Part shown: positions 1 to 13,083 of the stretch, piece by piece
Layout: the number at the start of each line of letters is the position of its first letter
Numbering within the stretch: position 1 is the stretch's first letter
Assembly (NCBI GenBank): GCA_963662155.1
Contig: OY759271.1
Span: forward strand, 14,112,898 to 14,176,897
Direction: 5' to 3'
Source: Lamellibrachia columna
Taxonomy: Eukaryota; Annelida; Polychaeta; Sabellida; Siboglinidae
DNA: 64,000 bases
Made by a program: the position numbers and the translations under genes
Notes under the pieces: model-generated
Database searches by the model: none
Told to the model about the DNA's origin: nothing
Seen by the model: the letters and a program-made list of their open reading frames with translations, nothing else

Positions 1-362
1 TGACCTATGCGCCCAGCGAGCAAACAGGCCAAAGTAAATAAGTATGTGTGTAAAGAGTAGCACTTTACACACATACTTATTTACTTTAAAAAGGAGAATA
101 TGGAAATATGATATTCAGAATGGCCAGTGAAGTGCCAGTGAAAACAGCGTTGACTTGACCCCAAGAGAAAAAAAGGTGCTGACCAAAAATAACATGGAGA
201 CAAACCTTGGAAGTGGAATTGAAGGCTGTTGGGCTGACAAGGGGCACAGTGGCAAGGAGAGCCCACGATAGAGGGAACTGGCGATGGTTCGTGCGAGTCT
301 TGTAAGCCACCATCTATGGCACGAAGAAGATAAGAAAAAGGAAGTACAAATGTTGTGCTTAC

Positions 363-717
363 TGTGACCGGGTCTGCGGCCGCGAGGGGTACGGAAGCAC
401 GCTTCGCCGTCAGAGCTGAGACTGTCGCAGCTCCGCTTGCGGGGACGCCCGCAGGGTCGTCTCCACGGCCTCAGTTCGGTCGCCCCCTCGAACAGTTCGA
501 GTGACGGCAGCCTGGGATCACGAGTCTCTCGGAAGACCGGCACCTCGTGCTGCGGTGTGTAGTGACACTGCGGCGTCCACTCTGTGGAAGGAACGAGGAT
601 AGAGGCTGAATTGCATGGCTTATTGATACTCCAGTGGGAGTGTATGCGCGCGCATGTGTTCGTGTTCGTGTTCGTGTGCGTGTGCGTGTGCGTGTGCGTG
701 TGCGTGTGTGTGTGCGC

Positions 718-750
<33 letters not shown>

Positions 751-837
751 AGGGGGGGTGCGTGCATTTGCGTGTGAGTGTGCGTGCGTGCGTGCGTGCG
801 TGTGTGCGTGCGTATGCATGTATAGTATGTATGTATG

Positions 838-915
<78 letters not shown>

Positions 916-3900
916 TGCGTGCGTACGTGCGTGCGTGCGTACGTGCGTGCGTGCGTGTGTGTGTGTGTGTGCATGTGTGTGTGTGTGTGCGTGTGCGTGC
1001 GCGTGCATATATGTGTGCATGTAGTATGTGTGTATATATGTGTGTAAGTAATGTATATGTGTGTATATATGTATAAAAAGAGGAAATCCAAAGTGGTACA
1101 AATGCTAAAACGCATGAAGAAAACTACATCAACAGACGCCCACCTCTAGTGCTGTAGCCGCACTCTTCTTTAATGTTGACATCTAGTGGCATCGTACTGT
1201 AGACGGGCTCTTCCTTGATGTCGATGAACGACTCCTTCAGATCGATGTCATACACTGTGCCGTTCAGTTTGACAGCGACCTCGGCCTGTCTAGGGGCGTT
1301 GTTGTTGTGCGCGGACGAATGGTGGTCACGTGACGTCATTGCCATTGTCGAACTCGGCCAGAACGTTTCTGTCACATAGATCAATATATGTTTAACGTCA
1401 CGCGACGCTTTGACATGACCGTCTTAGACGAGGTTCTTATAGTAGACACTTTTGTGTACACTGCCTAAATCGCAGACAAAAGAACGAAATCAGGACCAAA
1501 AACTTTCGCCTTCTATAATTCGTTTGAATGTGCTGTCGAGGCTTAAACATGACCAACAAAGCTGTTTGTTATTTATATTTGTACTCAAACAGTTTCTTAT
1601 AGAATTACAGGTGAAATAATTTTTTTTTAATGATTTCGTAACATAGGGCCTGTGGACTGGACGTGAGACGGAATCACCAAATCTATATTGAATATTAGTA
1701 TTAGCATAGTATACACATACCAAGTATACTAGTATACACATACCAAAAATAGTAAGTAGTGTCTTACCGTTCATATTTGCCGGTGTCGCAATATCCATGT
1801 GAATCGGAGGTCGGAAGTTACCTAAAATATGGAAGTCACAATGAAACGTTTGATTACTCCAAATCAGTAATGTTATTTAAATTGTATTATTATTAGATTG
1901 CATATCAACTAATTGCATTTCAACTGTTTCAGCTAGCTATTTCGTCGTGCAACGAAAACAAACGTTAATGTTATTTTTAATAGTTGGTCAACCAACAATA
2001 TTCGAAGATTTTAACTAAGTGTTTTGGGAGGTAACGAAAGAAGCAAAGAAACCGAAACTTCCACCCATTCAAGTAATAATATATAAATTATTTTGTATCA
2101 CAAAAGAAAAGATGTTGTTTACCATCGCAAATTCCGAACTGTGCAAGGCACTACTTACTGTCGCGCAGCAGCCGATGCAGACATCCGTGCAGATGGTCGC
2201 CGTAGTTCGGCTCGAGGCGCAAGAACTGTTCTCGGGTGAAGCGGCATAGTTCGCTGCCGGTCTTCCGGTTGAACATCTCTCCCCGCATGCCGCTGATGTG
2301 AAACTTGTCTGCCACGCAGTAGACCCAATCGAGGACCTCACGAGGTCCCCAGTGCTCCGGATGCTTGTTGGTCCAGCTCTTCAGATCAATCTTCTCTGGC
2401 AACCGAAAACATAACGTCTCACTCTGGCATCGAAGTAGAGCGAACTCGCACGAGGGTGTCAAATGGGATAATATCCTGTTAAAATTGCTAACCATAAAAA
2501 GTACACGTAAGGCTTTTATGGTTTATTAGTTGTTTACGGATCCGCTGACCTGATATTTTCGTTTTTGTAATACTTCCTCACGTTTTTTATTATGTGATAT
2601 TTTAACATGAAACATCATTCCACGTGCAAAAAAACATATTATTTTCTTAATAATTGTTTGTGTTTTGCGCACTTTTTGCGGTCCAAATAGCGCCGCGTTG
2701 CATCAGCGTCTTCTGCAATGATCGTCAGCGGCTCATACGTGCATGCAATCAACGTGCATGCAATCCATGGCGCCATTTGGATCACAAAAGTGCGCAAAAA
2801 CACGAATATATGCTATTTATACATGGAATTATGTGGAATGATGCATTGGCATAGACAAAAATCAGGTATGAATGTCGTTTAGCGGCGTAGACAAATTAGG
2901 CCACTCTAATTTTCATGATTACCGTATAGCCGTTATATAGTTAGATTACTATTTTATTTCACCTAGCGACCCATTTTTGTGTAAAAAAAAATCTGTAAGC
3001 CAACTAATAAAAAACTTAAATAAAAAATAAAGGCCGAACTGAGAATTATATTAATAGCGGGTGCAGCTCTGTTGGGCTGTTGTTCTTCGATTGGACGCGA
3101 TTTGATAATGAATAATTCACACACTAAACTATTGTAAATCACGCTTTTTCTAACAAGAATAACGATATGTAAGAACGTGGTTCGGAAATGGTTAAAAAAG
3201 AGTTCAACAAAAGTGGTTCGAACGAACCCCTGTATTCGACACTGATTCTAATTCTAATTCTGGTACGTCGTAATGGGTACATTTTTGGCTACGTTCTACG
3301 ACGGGGCGAGTACGCTGTAGTGTTAGGTTTACGTTTAGTATTTATGTTATTGTTATTATTATAATAATAATTATTATTATTATTACCATCACCACTACTA
3401 TTATTATAATCATTATAATCACCGTGTCATCGTTGTCAGTATCATCATCGTTACAATAATAGTAAAATTATTATTATTATATAATTATAACAATATAATT
3501 ATTTTTACTGCGATTACTACTTATTTATTATTATTACGTTTATTTTTAATTGTTATAATTAGTATTACGATCAGTATTTTTTTATTTTATTATTATCATT
3601 ATTATTTCCAACAATAATGTCCTAAACAAACGGAGCGGTGCTACACACCCACCTGGACAGAAGAATCGGTTGACGTGGATGGGTGGCGACGTCTGCGGAG
3701 ACCGACTGATCGTCGGCACAAACGAATCTTCTGGATAGAACGGTTCGAAGACTTCCTCCGAGTCTGGTAGATCCGCGCACAGCTGGGGGATGGAGAATAA
3801 CCACATTGTGTTGATGGAAAGGATTCTGTTGCTATTGTCAATTACAATCGCAAGTGTCGGAACAGGGTGGGGAGAACTCGGACACGCAACCCGCTGGGTT

Positions 3901-4625
3901 CGCGTGTATGAATGAAGGCCTCCACCCGTGTCGCTGATATGTTCAGCTGTCGAACAAGCAGGTGTTTCCGAAGCATTATTATGTGTTAATATTACTTGAG
4001 TTATTAAATTATGGATTATGTTACTTTAGGGCAACACACGGTAGAATAATGTCAGGTAAAAGGGTAGCGTTAAAAAGTCCCAGCGTGCGTAACACTCGAT
4101 CTGTTTTCTGCATAAGTGCGCCACATAGTCCACATTCCACGTGTTGATTGTTTTACATAAGAAGGTCAACGTTTGTACAGGTGTGCTATGCTTAGCTGTG
4201 TGTGCATAAGTGTTCAATCTAGTAACGTAATGTTTACCTGCATGACACGTTGTTGTAATGTTCATTTATATGGCACAGTAGCGAAGGAAAATATACTAAG
4301 GGACAAAATCGTCTGGACATCCTTATTTATGCCAAAACAGAGCTAGAAGATTACAACATAGGACATTCTATCAGCGTGATGTTTTCTAAACATTGATTGT
4401 ATTATAGCTACGTGCGTGCGTGCATCTCAGCGTGCACGCACGCACGTATCTATCTATGTGTGCATGTACACGAATATCGAGTCTTGTTGGTATTAACATT
4501 TAAATCATCATAACATCAAGAAGTGGTACCGTCAAACAGTGTGCAAACCGTGAACTATGAGGCAGCCAGTCGTACACCGGACATAGACAATACAAGCTTA
4601 CCGCGTGGAATGGACTGCGATTCAT
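363..4625 (-). CDS. ETS-family transcription factor, tandem copy A (5' six exons; ETS domain beyond window)
   Basis: Minus-strand coding exons, read by splice consensus and matching phase: 4625-4602 (ATG, 8 codons), 3782-3653, 2395-2159 (Pointed/SAM domain), 1821-1768, 1368-1144, 581-363 (AT-hook). Together they give 296 codons plus one base, phase 1, ending at a good donor (A|GTAAGC). The Pointed exon carries [19 protein letters not shown]; the AT-hook exon carries CGRPRKRS. Every exon matches copy B at 8203-11304 in order and phase, so this is a tandem paralog. By family knowledge, Pointed + AT-hook + ETS is the ELF3/ESE layout: a nuclear DNA-binding regulator, often epithelial. The ETS exons are not in positions 1-362 and should lie to the left. 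Copy A splits copy B's exon 4 with a 399-bp intron. The first (8 codons) and second exons are supported by promoter similarity and phase only. It could also be a decaying copy if the ETS exons are absent. Confidence 0.8.
641..1075. repeat. GT/GCGT/TA compound microsatellite in intron of ETS copy A
   Basis: Alternating GT, GCGT and TA tracts, with the purest GCGT block near 897-956. It sits between the AT-hook exon and the preceding exon of copy A. Long open frames across it, on both strands, are artefacts of the repeat. Confidence 0.95.
3335..3612. repeat. ATT/ATC-rich low-complexity tract
   Basis: Degenerate ATT, ATA and ATC trinucleotide runs directly downstream of exon 2 of copy A, in its intron 2. 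No coding signal seen. Confidence 0.8.
4408..4448. repeat. Short perfect inverted repeat
   Basis: ACGTGCGTGCGTGC and its reverse complement are separated by a few bases, giving a GC-rich hairpin in the gene-free stretch just right of exon 2 and left of exon 1 of copy A (intron 1). Confidence 0.75.
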
Positions 4626-4770
4626 GGCTGTTGTGTACATGTGCGGTCTCACGGGGATAGTCATGTAACCGCCGACAGTATCTCCAGTGTGTAAGCGCAC
4701 ACTCCAAGCCGACACTCGGTGGTTATGGGGGCCACGTCGCCTCGGCGGAGTTCATATACTTGGCGCTCGC

Positions 4771-4840
4771 TACCGGGAGCGCCACGGGTATTCCCCATTG
4801 GACTCTGAACGTCAGCTCGTCCAGTAGCCGGCCAATCACA
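4771..4840 (-). promoter_or_regulatory. Proximal promoter of ETS copy A: kappa-B-like site and CCAAT boxes
   Basis: GGGTATTCCCC at 4786-4796 is followed on the plus strand by ATTGG, and CCAAT lies at 4832-4836. The kappa-B-like centre is about 160 bp upstream of the copy A ATG. A shared TACCGGGAGC block lies next to the site in both copies, so this is the counterpart of 11456-11541. NF-kappa-B and NF-Y binding is inferred from motifs only. The copy A site departs from the kappa-B consensus at one position. Confidence 0.5.
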
Positions 4841-5817
4841 TCATTTATTGTTAATCAGCAGAATTTTTGTGCTATTTTGGTCCAGGACACTTAACGAAGT
4901 GTGTGTATATACGTTGCTATAGGGTGTGTACTTCCTAGATTATCAGTAATCGCTTCAATTTATTATATACTATTATAACATCATTATTATACACTATGTT
5001 CTCCAGAATATTATATAAAAAAAAACAGTGAAATCTAGAAAATTTTGAGAATAGCTACATACCCGTTTATGTACAGGTATATGTCATACACTGTTATTTT
5101 TGCGATAATATTCTGGAGAACGCTATCCCCCACCCCATAAAATAGTTTTTTGGGTTTAATAAAAAATCGACATGAAAGGGTTGACGAAATTGTCCCAAGA
5201 TTAACAATTGTTGTCCTCAGTTGGTTTGGAACGTCGATTTCTATGCTAACGTTGCACAATATCAACATCCGTTGAAAATTGCATCGCAAGCATGTCAAAT
5301 CATCTTAAATTAAGAGCACCTTGGGTAAATACATACCATTAGTTTTGAATCTCCGGGGTTTTTTTTTACGAGAGAAAAAGATATCCAGCCCTCGTGTGGT
5401 CCGAGTTGTGCCTTTTACAAACGAAAGTGAAACATAATTAACTGCATGTGGCATTGCGACATTCAAATAAGGAAACAGGAAAAAGGGATTTGGCTGTGTG
5501 AAAGGCCTTTCTGTGGAGGACTATTGCCACGCTTAGCCATGGGGACCAGTACCCAATGCCCACAAATATCCTTGTTGATGTAAACGTTTTATTCATAGGT
5601 GTCACCATATATATGTTCTTTGTAATAATAACAACAATAACTCTCACGCACCTACCTTGATACTTTTTCGATGGTCATCTTACGCTGTCACGCCCTGCTA
5701 CATAACGGGCACGCGTGGGATGTTTGCACCAGAATTCAAAAATAATGCTTTACACCAAAACACGTCCGGCGATGGTACTCGCGTTGCGATGGTATGACGT
5801 CATGCAAGGGACGATTA

Positions 5818-5976
<159 letters not shown>

Positions 5977-6722
5977 CGTCCGGCGATAACGTTCACGGTT
6001 CGGTGATTTGATGCCAAAACTGGAGGTATTGTTATAATACAAAGGGGAGCTATTTTAACTTGTCTTATATTCGGACATGTCAACTACGATGTAACAGGGG
6101 CTACATCCCCGCATGGTCATCTGTTGGTGGTCATCTCAAGCGGTCACGTGAGATGATGGTCTCGCTGCTTCAAGACCTCCTCCCCATAGCGATACTTCGC
6201 GCTATGTCTCCACGTAAAATTTTCATTTCTTGAAATACTCAAATGGTGGCCTCTCTGTGTCACGTCTATCGCGTATACTAGCCAGGATCAAGACCCGATG
6301 CACCCCTTGCAACGGCATCAGTCAGGTTACAATATGATACTAATTAGGGATCAGTGAAAGGGAACATGATGGGGGGAAACCCGATTTAGCTTTGGTTCTT
6401 CATTACCACAGAAGTCGAGTTCAGTTGGAACCAGGTACGTCAGAGGGTAAAGTGGTCTGAACGGCCATACGGACTGAAATTCGAGCTATATAAGAACGTA
6501 CCCTTTTCTTATAATGGGCGACCTTATTTAATTTTGCGCCAACGCTCCTTACAACTGACGTCTGCACCCCGGACACAACAATGTTAACGTCTATGAAAAG
6601 AACTTATTTGTGAATTTTAATGTCATTTTTTGTGGCGTTCTAATCAACATGTTGCAGACGTTTTGTTTTGTTGTATCAATTAAATTTACAAATGCTAACA
6701 GTGTGAATATGGTGAAAATAAA

Positions 6723-7091
6723 ATGGATAGACATCTAACAAGGCCGATGAGCGATAAGTATAACTATGACAGACTATATGAATCGCAAGAGACGGAGGTG
6801 GAGGCGGCGATGGAGACGGAGCTGGAGACGGCGATGGAGACGGAGATGGAGACGGCGATGAAGACGGAGATGGAGACGGCGATGGAGACGGACACTGAAC
6901 ACGCTGAACAGCCGATGGAAGGAGACGGGGCACCTAAAGGAAACACGGAGAGAAGGACTGTGGAAAAGGAGACGAAGGCACATGATCTGACAATGGACAC
7001 CATCACCAAGCGGGCTACAGACCGACAGCAGTGGCGCTCTCTTGTGGTAGCCTTATGTCGCCACCTGGGACATGGGTGGGTGACCGAGTGA
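6723..7091 (+). other. Open frame with acidic 12-bp repeats and a LINE-like 3' tail; probably not a host gene
   Basis: A 122-codon plus-strand frame. Its middle (about 6794-6894) is a GAGACGGAGATG-type 12-bp repeat giving Glu/Thr/Met-rich tetrapeptides. Its end reads TKRATDRQQWRSLVV, which resembles the C-terminal tail of LINE polymerase proteins. A diverged relative of that nucleotide tail lies at 31924-32000, also on the plus strand, which supports a dispersed element. I see no introns, domain or promoter. It is best read as a retrotransposon 3' fragment joined to a minisatellite. Confidence 0.4.
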
Positions 7092-7678
7092 CCGGGTGAG
7101 TGAGTAAGCGAGTGAGTGACTGAGTGACTGAGTGAGAGGGTGTTTAAACGTCTAGCATCCTTGTATCGTGTTTACGTAGATTGACCCATGAGTCACGGGA
7201 TGACTGAACGAACCCCGAGTCCTGTATTCCCCGACAATAACATCCGGGAAATTGACGGACACTAATGGTCACGTGATGAAATGAATAAACTTCAACACCA
7301 CATTTTAAATTGGTATGAATTTTAATTCACCAGATAAAATGAACAATACTTTTACATAAGTATATAACATCAAAGCATGCACTAGGTGCTTGCAAAAAGT
7401 GTAGCTATTTACATTACAAATATGTATTGTAAAAATTAAATCTGGCCAACATAACGAAGACATGAACATTTCCAGAACGTCCACTATATACAGAATCACA
7501 TATCGTGTCATTAATATTTACAACATTATTTATAATAATTTATTTACAAATATCACAGATTTTTGAACCACACGTCGTGACTAGAACACTGTATGAAAAT
7601 CGCTATTACATTCATTAAAAGCGACGTCACGTGGACTGCGACGCTGGCGTTTTATGTACATTTAAACTTCGTGCTGGA

Positions 7679-7684
7679 TTTATT
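7679..7684 (-). terminator. Candidate polyadenylation signal of ETS copy B
   Basis: TTTATT on the plus strand is AATAAA on the minus strand, about 520 nt past the copy B stop. A second TTTATT lies near 7541. Motif only; the region is AT-rich. Confidence 0.3.
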
Positions 7685-8202
7685 AAATAAGCATCGATAT
7701 TCCATATTGTGCTAGTTCTTACAGAGTGTTCTTCTAAACAACATAGTCATACAGACAAGACGTCGTCAAACAACCCTATGGTAAGCACTAAACTAGTCCC
7801 GCTTCGGGATACCATTTTAACCACTTCTCCGTGATTACGTTTGCGTGACACTTCATCACAGAGTTCAAGGGCAGCTTCTTAGCTAAACAAACATGTTTCT
7901 AACATGGCAATAACAAGCTACAGTTACAACAGTTACAACATGCATCGAATAATTGCAGAGATCTTGAATGATACCGATGTGCTTTTCATTAGACAATCGC
8001 TTCAGCGCCACGCGCAATGCATGACGGGTTCCATTACTGGGAAACCCGCGTGTCGTCAGTTCTGCCACTGCGTAACATTCCGTACTGCTCGTTTGGCACG
8101 TGCAAAGACAATCACGTGACCTGTCGTGAACGTGATTCAGTTGAGCGCCACATTCGCCGGTAGAAGGCAAGTTGCTGGTCTCCAGAGGAGTTGCGGCTGC
8201 GT

Positions 8203-8471
8203 TCAAACCACGCCCCTCCACTTCAGGGCCTTCGGTCCGAACTTGAAGCACAACTTCTTCGGGAATCGTTCGGTCTTCGGAATTTCGGCGAAGTAACCAG
8301 CGGTGCGGCAGAATCTGGAAAACAGCGATAAAATGCTATTAGAAATCATGTTTTGAGCAGTGCACGCATTATAGTCAATAGCCTACTCTCTCTCTCTCTC
8401 CCTCCTTCTCTCTCTCTCTCCCTCTCCCTCTCCCTCTCCCTCTCCCTCTCCCTCTCCCTCTCCCTCTCCCT

Positions 8472-8519
<48 letters not shown>

Positions 8520-11304
8520 AATTTAATTAAGTACATTATTGTTTTGAGTACCCTACTTTCACCAAAGGCGATTCTATTAACTCGCTAATTTTAATATCTT
8601 CCCGTAGCACAATTTTATTCTTATTTGGTCGCTCTACAATGTCACTACTTTAACAATAGAACAAAAGATGCTTCGCAATTCATGTGATGACCTTGACCCG
8701 AAGCTCACCTCATTGCCCGGCTGAGTTTCTCGTACGTCATTGACTTGTTGTTTTTCTTCTCGCCCCAGAGTTGCGCCACCCTCACAGACTGCACGAACCG
8801 GAAGACGCCATTCGCCTGGTCTTCCCAGCGTACGAGAGACGGGTTGTACATGGGATTTGCCAACAGATCGCGCACGAACTCCCACAAGTGGTTGCCTTTC
8901 GACACTGTAAGATGGAACGAAACATAGTCCGTTAATTCACATACTTGTTGAAACATGGTCAATGTGACGACGGTACGAGCTACTACATTAAGCAACGTAT
9001 TCAATACTTTAAATGTATTTTAATTTTGAATCATCTAATCGTACGATTGTGAAGAGGTTTTCGACAGAAAAATTTTATACATAGTAATTTTTTATTTTCC
9101 TATAATTCATCGCTGTGGAACTTCCGCAGTCATAAAACATTATCAATAAAAAATCATGTTTTCGCACTTCACCGTATAGTGCAATAATATTTGCATTAGC
9201 ATCGTTTACAGTAAACATACTCTTGATGCTTACCATGACCAGGTTTGCGGCCGGGCGCGGAACTGATTGAGATTTCTCCCTCGGAACTCGAGTCGCTATC
9301 GTAGCGCCGCTTGCGAGGACGACCGGGCGACCGCTTGCGTGGTTTCTGCTCCACGGCCTCCTCCAGGAGTTCGATCGACGGCAGCTTCAAGTAGTCTATG
9401 TCACCGTAAGTATGTCCAACGCACTGCGACATGTATTCATAATCGGTCGCCGACTCTGTGAACAAAATAGTTTGGTTGGATTAATACGACTTATCTGTAT
9501 ATAAAACATGCAGTGAATTTATATGTATACGAACGTCGTCAGAACTGTGATAAGATCAGTCATACAATAATCCATGATAAGTTAGACTTGCAGCGTTCGG
9601 CATAATATCTACTTGGTCTAATTCGCTAATTTATGAAGATCTTGCAAGTGTGCTCGTCTGACCCCTGTTATGGTGTTCTGGCAAGTATTCAACTCGCGAT
9701 AAGTCATCGTGTACACAGCGTGAGCATGAATACAAATATTGACAACAGTGCAAGGTAGTCATAATTCGTCGCAGACACCCACCTCCTGTGCTATAGCCGG
9801 ACTCGTCTTCGATCTCATTGAACGGATCCTTCAGGTCGAAGTCATACAGCGTTCCATTCATCTTGACGGCGGCTCCGGGTTGTGTTGGGGCGACGCTGTT
9901 CAATGTGGTCGATGCCATTGTTAAACTCGTCCACGACGTCTCGCATTCCATTTTCTCCACGGGTGCTGGTGTCGTGACACTCAAGTGGACCGGGGGTTGG
10001 AAGTTACCTAAAAGAGAAACGGAACAATGAAATATTGTATTAATCCAATCTCAATGATGTCGTCACTTGTATTACTATTTCGGTTTTAGTTTTATCCATT
10101 CGATTACATCCCCGCAGTCCTAATTGCATTTAAGCTGTTAATTCCCAGTTACCTAAACCCATTAAACAACGGTTAGTTGTGTTTATCCAACATATAATTA
10201 TTTAATGTAGTTGCAAATCACTACTTACTCTTGCGCAGCAGCAGATGCAGACATCCGTGCAGAAGGCCGCCGTACGTCGGTTCGAGACTCAAGAACTGTT
10301 CGCGGGTGAAGCGGCATAGTTCGCTGCCGGTCTTCCGGTTGAACACCTCTCCCCGTATGCCGGTGATGTGACACATGTCTGCCACGTAGTAGACCCAGTC
10401 GAGGACCTCACGAGGTCCCCACTGCTCCGGGTGCTTGTTGGTCCAACTCTTCAAGTCGATCTCGTCTGAACAAAGAACACACGACGTCACGCACTGATAC
10501 CCAGGTGGATCTTAACTTACAAGGTGGTTGCTGGTCATGCAGTTATATCAACTTTAAAATTTTAAAGTTTTAAAATTAGCGGTTATATGTAATTCATAGT
10601 TACAATTAAAACAATACTGTTTCAATTTAGTGGCACGAAGATTGCAATGAATACTATTACAGCGTCTGGAGAACATTTAATCGCAGCAGGTGTTTTTCCA
10701 TATAGGCCTACTTCCATTTTCACAATATTTATTCCGCAGTGACGTCACTGGAACACAACGTGATGCTCTTGCAGTGCTGTTGAATTCGAATTGTCAAAGA
10801 CTCACCTGGACAGAAGAATCGATTGTTGTTGACGCTGTCCGACATCAATGGAGAGGACCTGTCCGTGTCGATGCACCTGATCGCTGGCACGAGTGGCGTA
10901 TACTCCTTAAACTCTTCCTTCACCTGGCCGCTAGAGGCGCTGCCGGCCCTGAGCAACTCAAGGCAAGATTTCGAGTCCTCCACGTAGAACTGTTCCAAGA
11001 AAGAGTCGTCAGAGTCCGGCAATTCCGTGGACATCTGCAGAGGAGAGATATCAGAAATAAATTTACCGCCGTAAATTATATACATTGATGAAAACGTACC
11101 ATAATAATAGTGAATTCAATTATCGTACTTACGGTACATATAAATACGAGCATGCCCATGTATTTTAGGCTCAAATTTATTTTAAAATAAAAATGTCGTC
11201 GAAGCAACACGACGGCACAGTTGGAATGGTATCCAATTTGTCATCATAAATGCAAGCCGCAGCATACAACTCCAGCTTACCGTGTGGAATGGGCTACAGT
11301 TCAT
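8203..11304 (-). CDS. ETS-family transcription factor, ELF3/ESE-like, tandem copy B (complete)
   Basis: Seven minus-strand coding exons join in phase with GT-AG borders: 11304-11281, 11034-10806, 10465-10229, 10007-9783, 9455-9234, 8904-8709, 8314-8203 (stop TGA). They give 414 aa. Domains: acidic N-terminus with LPDSDDSF (residues about 12-19); Pointed/SAM domain about 86-162 with [21 protein letters not shown]-hook about 282-289 with PGRPRKRR after a basic run; winged-helix ETS domain about 318-410 with HLWEFVRDLL, RWEDQANGVFRFV, AQLWGEKK and TYEKLSRAM. By family knowledge this is a nuclear sequence-specific factor binding GGAA cores, and the Pointed domain mediates protein contacts; human ELF3 is 371 aa with the same order. 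Odd: the ETS tyrosine triplet after the recognition helix is Phe-Cys-Arg, although both arginines (SRAMR) remain. Copy A lies immediately downstream. The start was chosen because an 8-codon exon with a GTAAGC donor is conserved in both copies. Confidence 0.88.
8385..8514. repeat. (CT)n/(CCCTCT)n microsatellite in last intron of ETS copy B
   Basis: A CT run, then a regular CCCTCT hexamer array, then CT again, between the two ETS-domain exons. On the coding (minus) strand it is purine-only, so it is not the splice polypyrimidine tract. Confidence 0.95.
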
Positions 11305-11455
11305 GGCTGATGCTGAACGATCAAATACGAATCGCGTACAAGTGTTGTCTCACGGCGTTGTGAAGTTAATCCAGTGAGTGTGCGCACTATATGACAACAG
11401 TCAGTGGTTGTGTTCTGCGAATCTCCCCGACCTCCTACATATAGTCGTCAGCCAG

Positions 11456-11541
11456 TACCGGGAGCTACGAGGGGAATTCCCCGGATCGACCTCGCCGCCA
11501 TTGATTGGCCGCCTCGCTGCAGCCAATCAGCGGCGGCCAAT
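11456..11541 (-). promoter_or_regulatory. Proximal promoter of ETS copy B: palindromic kappa-B site and three CCAAT boxes
   Basis: GGGGAATTCCCC at 11471-11482 is a perfect 12-bp palindrome of kappa-B type, about 167 bp upstream of the copy B ATG. ATTGG at 11504-11508 and CCAAT at 11523-11527 and 11537-11541 cluster beside it. The TACCGGGAGC block and site order match the copy A promoter. Human ELF3 is known to be NF-kappa-B inducible, so Rel control is a reasonable inference but is not shown here. Confidence 0.6.
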
Positions 11542-11544
11542 CAG

Positions 11545-12680
11545 CGACGAGGCCGCTCGCCGGGACATTCTGTTGAGTCAGCCCGGCGGCGCATTGTGCG
11601 TCCGTGACCTACTATTATCAATGACTCACATCAGTGGAAATTTCATCCGCGACAATTGTTTAGACGTTTACCTGCGCTACAAGCCGTCTTTTTTCTGTGC
11701 TATTTTCGTCGAGGATGTTTAGTTGGTCAATGCACATTCGCCAAGCCCTTTGTAAATTTAATTGGACCCCCGAATTGTTACGTTCATAATGTATAAGATT
11801 GCAAAATGCTGTGTCAGCCTACAAAATAATCCACGAGGATCCAACAACTATGCACCTAACTCAAAGATAATATTTGATAAGATTATTTACTCCTATAATA
11901 ATAGACACGTGTAAGATTTAAATTATAATACCCGCAGAAAATCTCCACATCTGCCCTTGTCGTCACATTATGTAAAATATCGTTGAAATATTATATTCTT
12001 TTTTGTAGGGCTGTTCTTAAAACGTTGCATCAAAGATAATACTTTTAAAATCAGTGTCAATACCACTCCGTAAAACTGAGAAAGAAAAATACGCATTCGC
12101 ATATTCGCATAATATAATAAAATTTATGTATGACAAAGCTATGTATTAATTTTAAAATATATGTATTGATAATATATAGTTACCTCTATGTGGCTGCGAT
12201 GTATTTTGGACAATGGTGGAAATAAGAGACCAATATGGCTTATGTATAATGGTTAAAATGGCACCGTGCATTTTATGTTTAAATCGACTTTGCCAAACAT
12301 TTATTGCTGTCGTATAGTAGACATCCTTTACAGAACATTGCTGTGCTGAAAATCATACTGGGAAAACTCATTTTTAATATTACGTCTAAAACGAATAATG
12401 TAGACCATGTTATCTTCTAAGCACTGGTGAAAAGAAGATGCAATCCCCTGTTGCTAGTATTATAAACTAGTTATCCTATTTGTAACCAAAATTGGGTATA
12501 AGTTAAGTTGCCGACTGGTTTAGCACTAGGTTAAACAGTATACGAAGATGGAAATAGCATCGTGTCGTGAACTCTCACAGCTGGTGGCTCTATATCTGTT
12601 AATCTACCATAACACATTGCGTTATCCGGGCCTGGATATAGGGATGTTTGGGGTATAACCACGTCAATTAGTGAGTGTGT
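11545..12680. other. Gene-free AT-rich stretch
   Basis: Upstream of copy B. No exon with supporting homology, no clear repeat and no RNA gene seen. Confidence 0.5.
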
Positions 12681-13083
12681 GTATGTATGTATGTATGTAT
12701 GTATGTATGTATGTATGTATGTATGTATGTATGTATGTGTGTGTGTGTATGTATGTATGTATGTATGTATGTATGTATGTATGTATGTGTATGTATGTAT
12801 GTATGTATGTATGTATGTATGTGTATGTATTCGCATTTGCATGACACACACACACAAGCAAGCATGCACGCACTCACGCACGCATGCACGCACGCACTCA
12901 CGCACGCAAGCACCCACGCATGCACGCACGCAGGCACGCACGCACGCACGCACACGCACACGCACACGCACACGCACACGCACACGCACACGCACACGCA
13001 CACGCACACGCACACGCACACGCACACGCACACGCACACGCACACGCACACGCACACGCACACGCACACGCACACACACACAG
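12681..13083. repeat. (GTAT)n and (CACG/CACACG)n compound microsatellite
   Basis: GTAT tetramers to about 12828, a short unique bridge, then ACGC- and ACGCAC-type tracts to 13083. Open frames in all phases are artefacts. Confidence 0.97.

Noticed and set aside
115..1101. Long His/Thr- and Cys/Val-rich open frames
   Set aside because: They are produced by the GT/GCGT microsatellite; the only coding part on the minus strand is the spliced AT-hook exon at 363-581.
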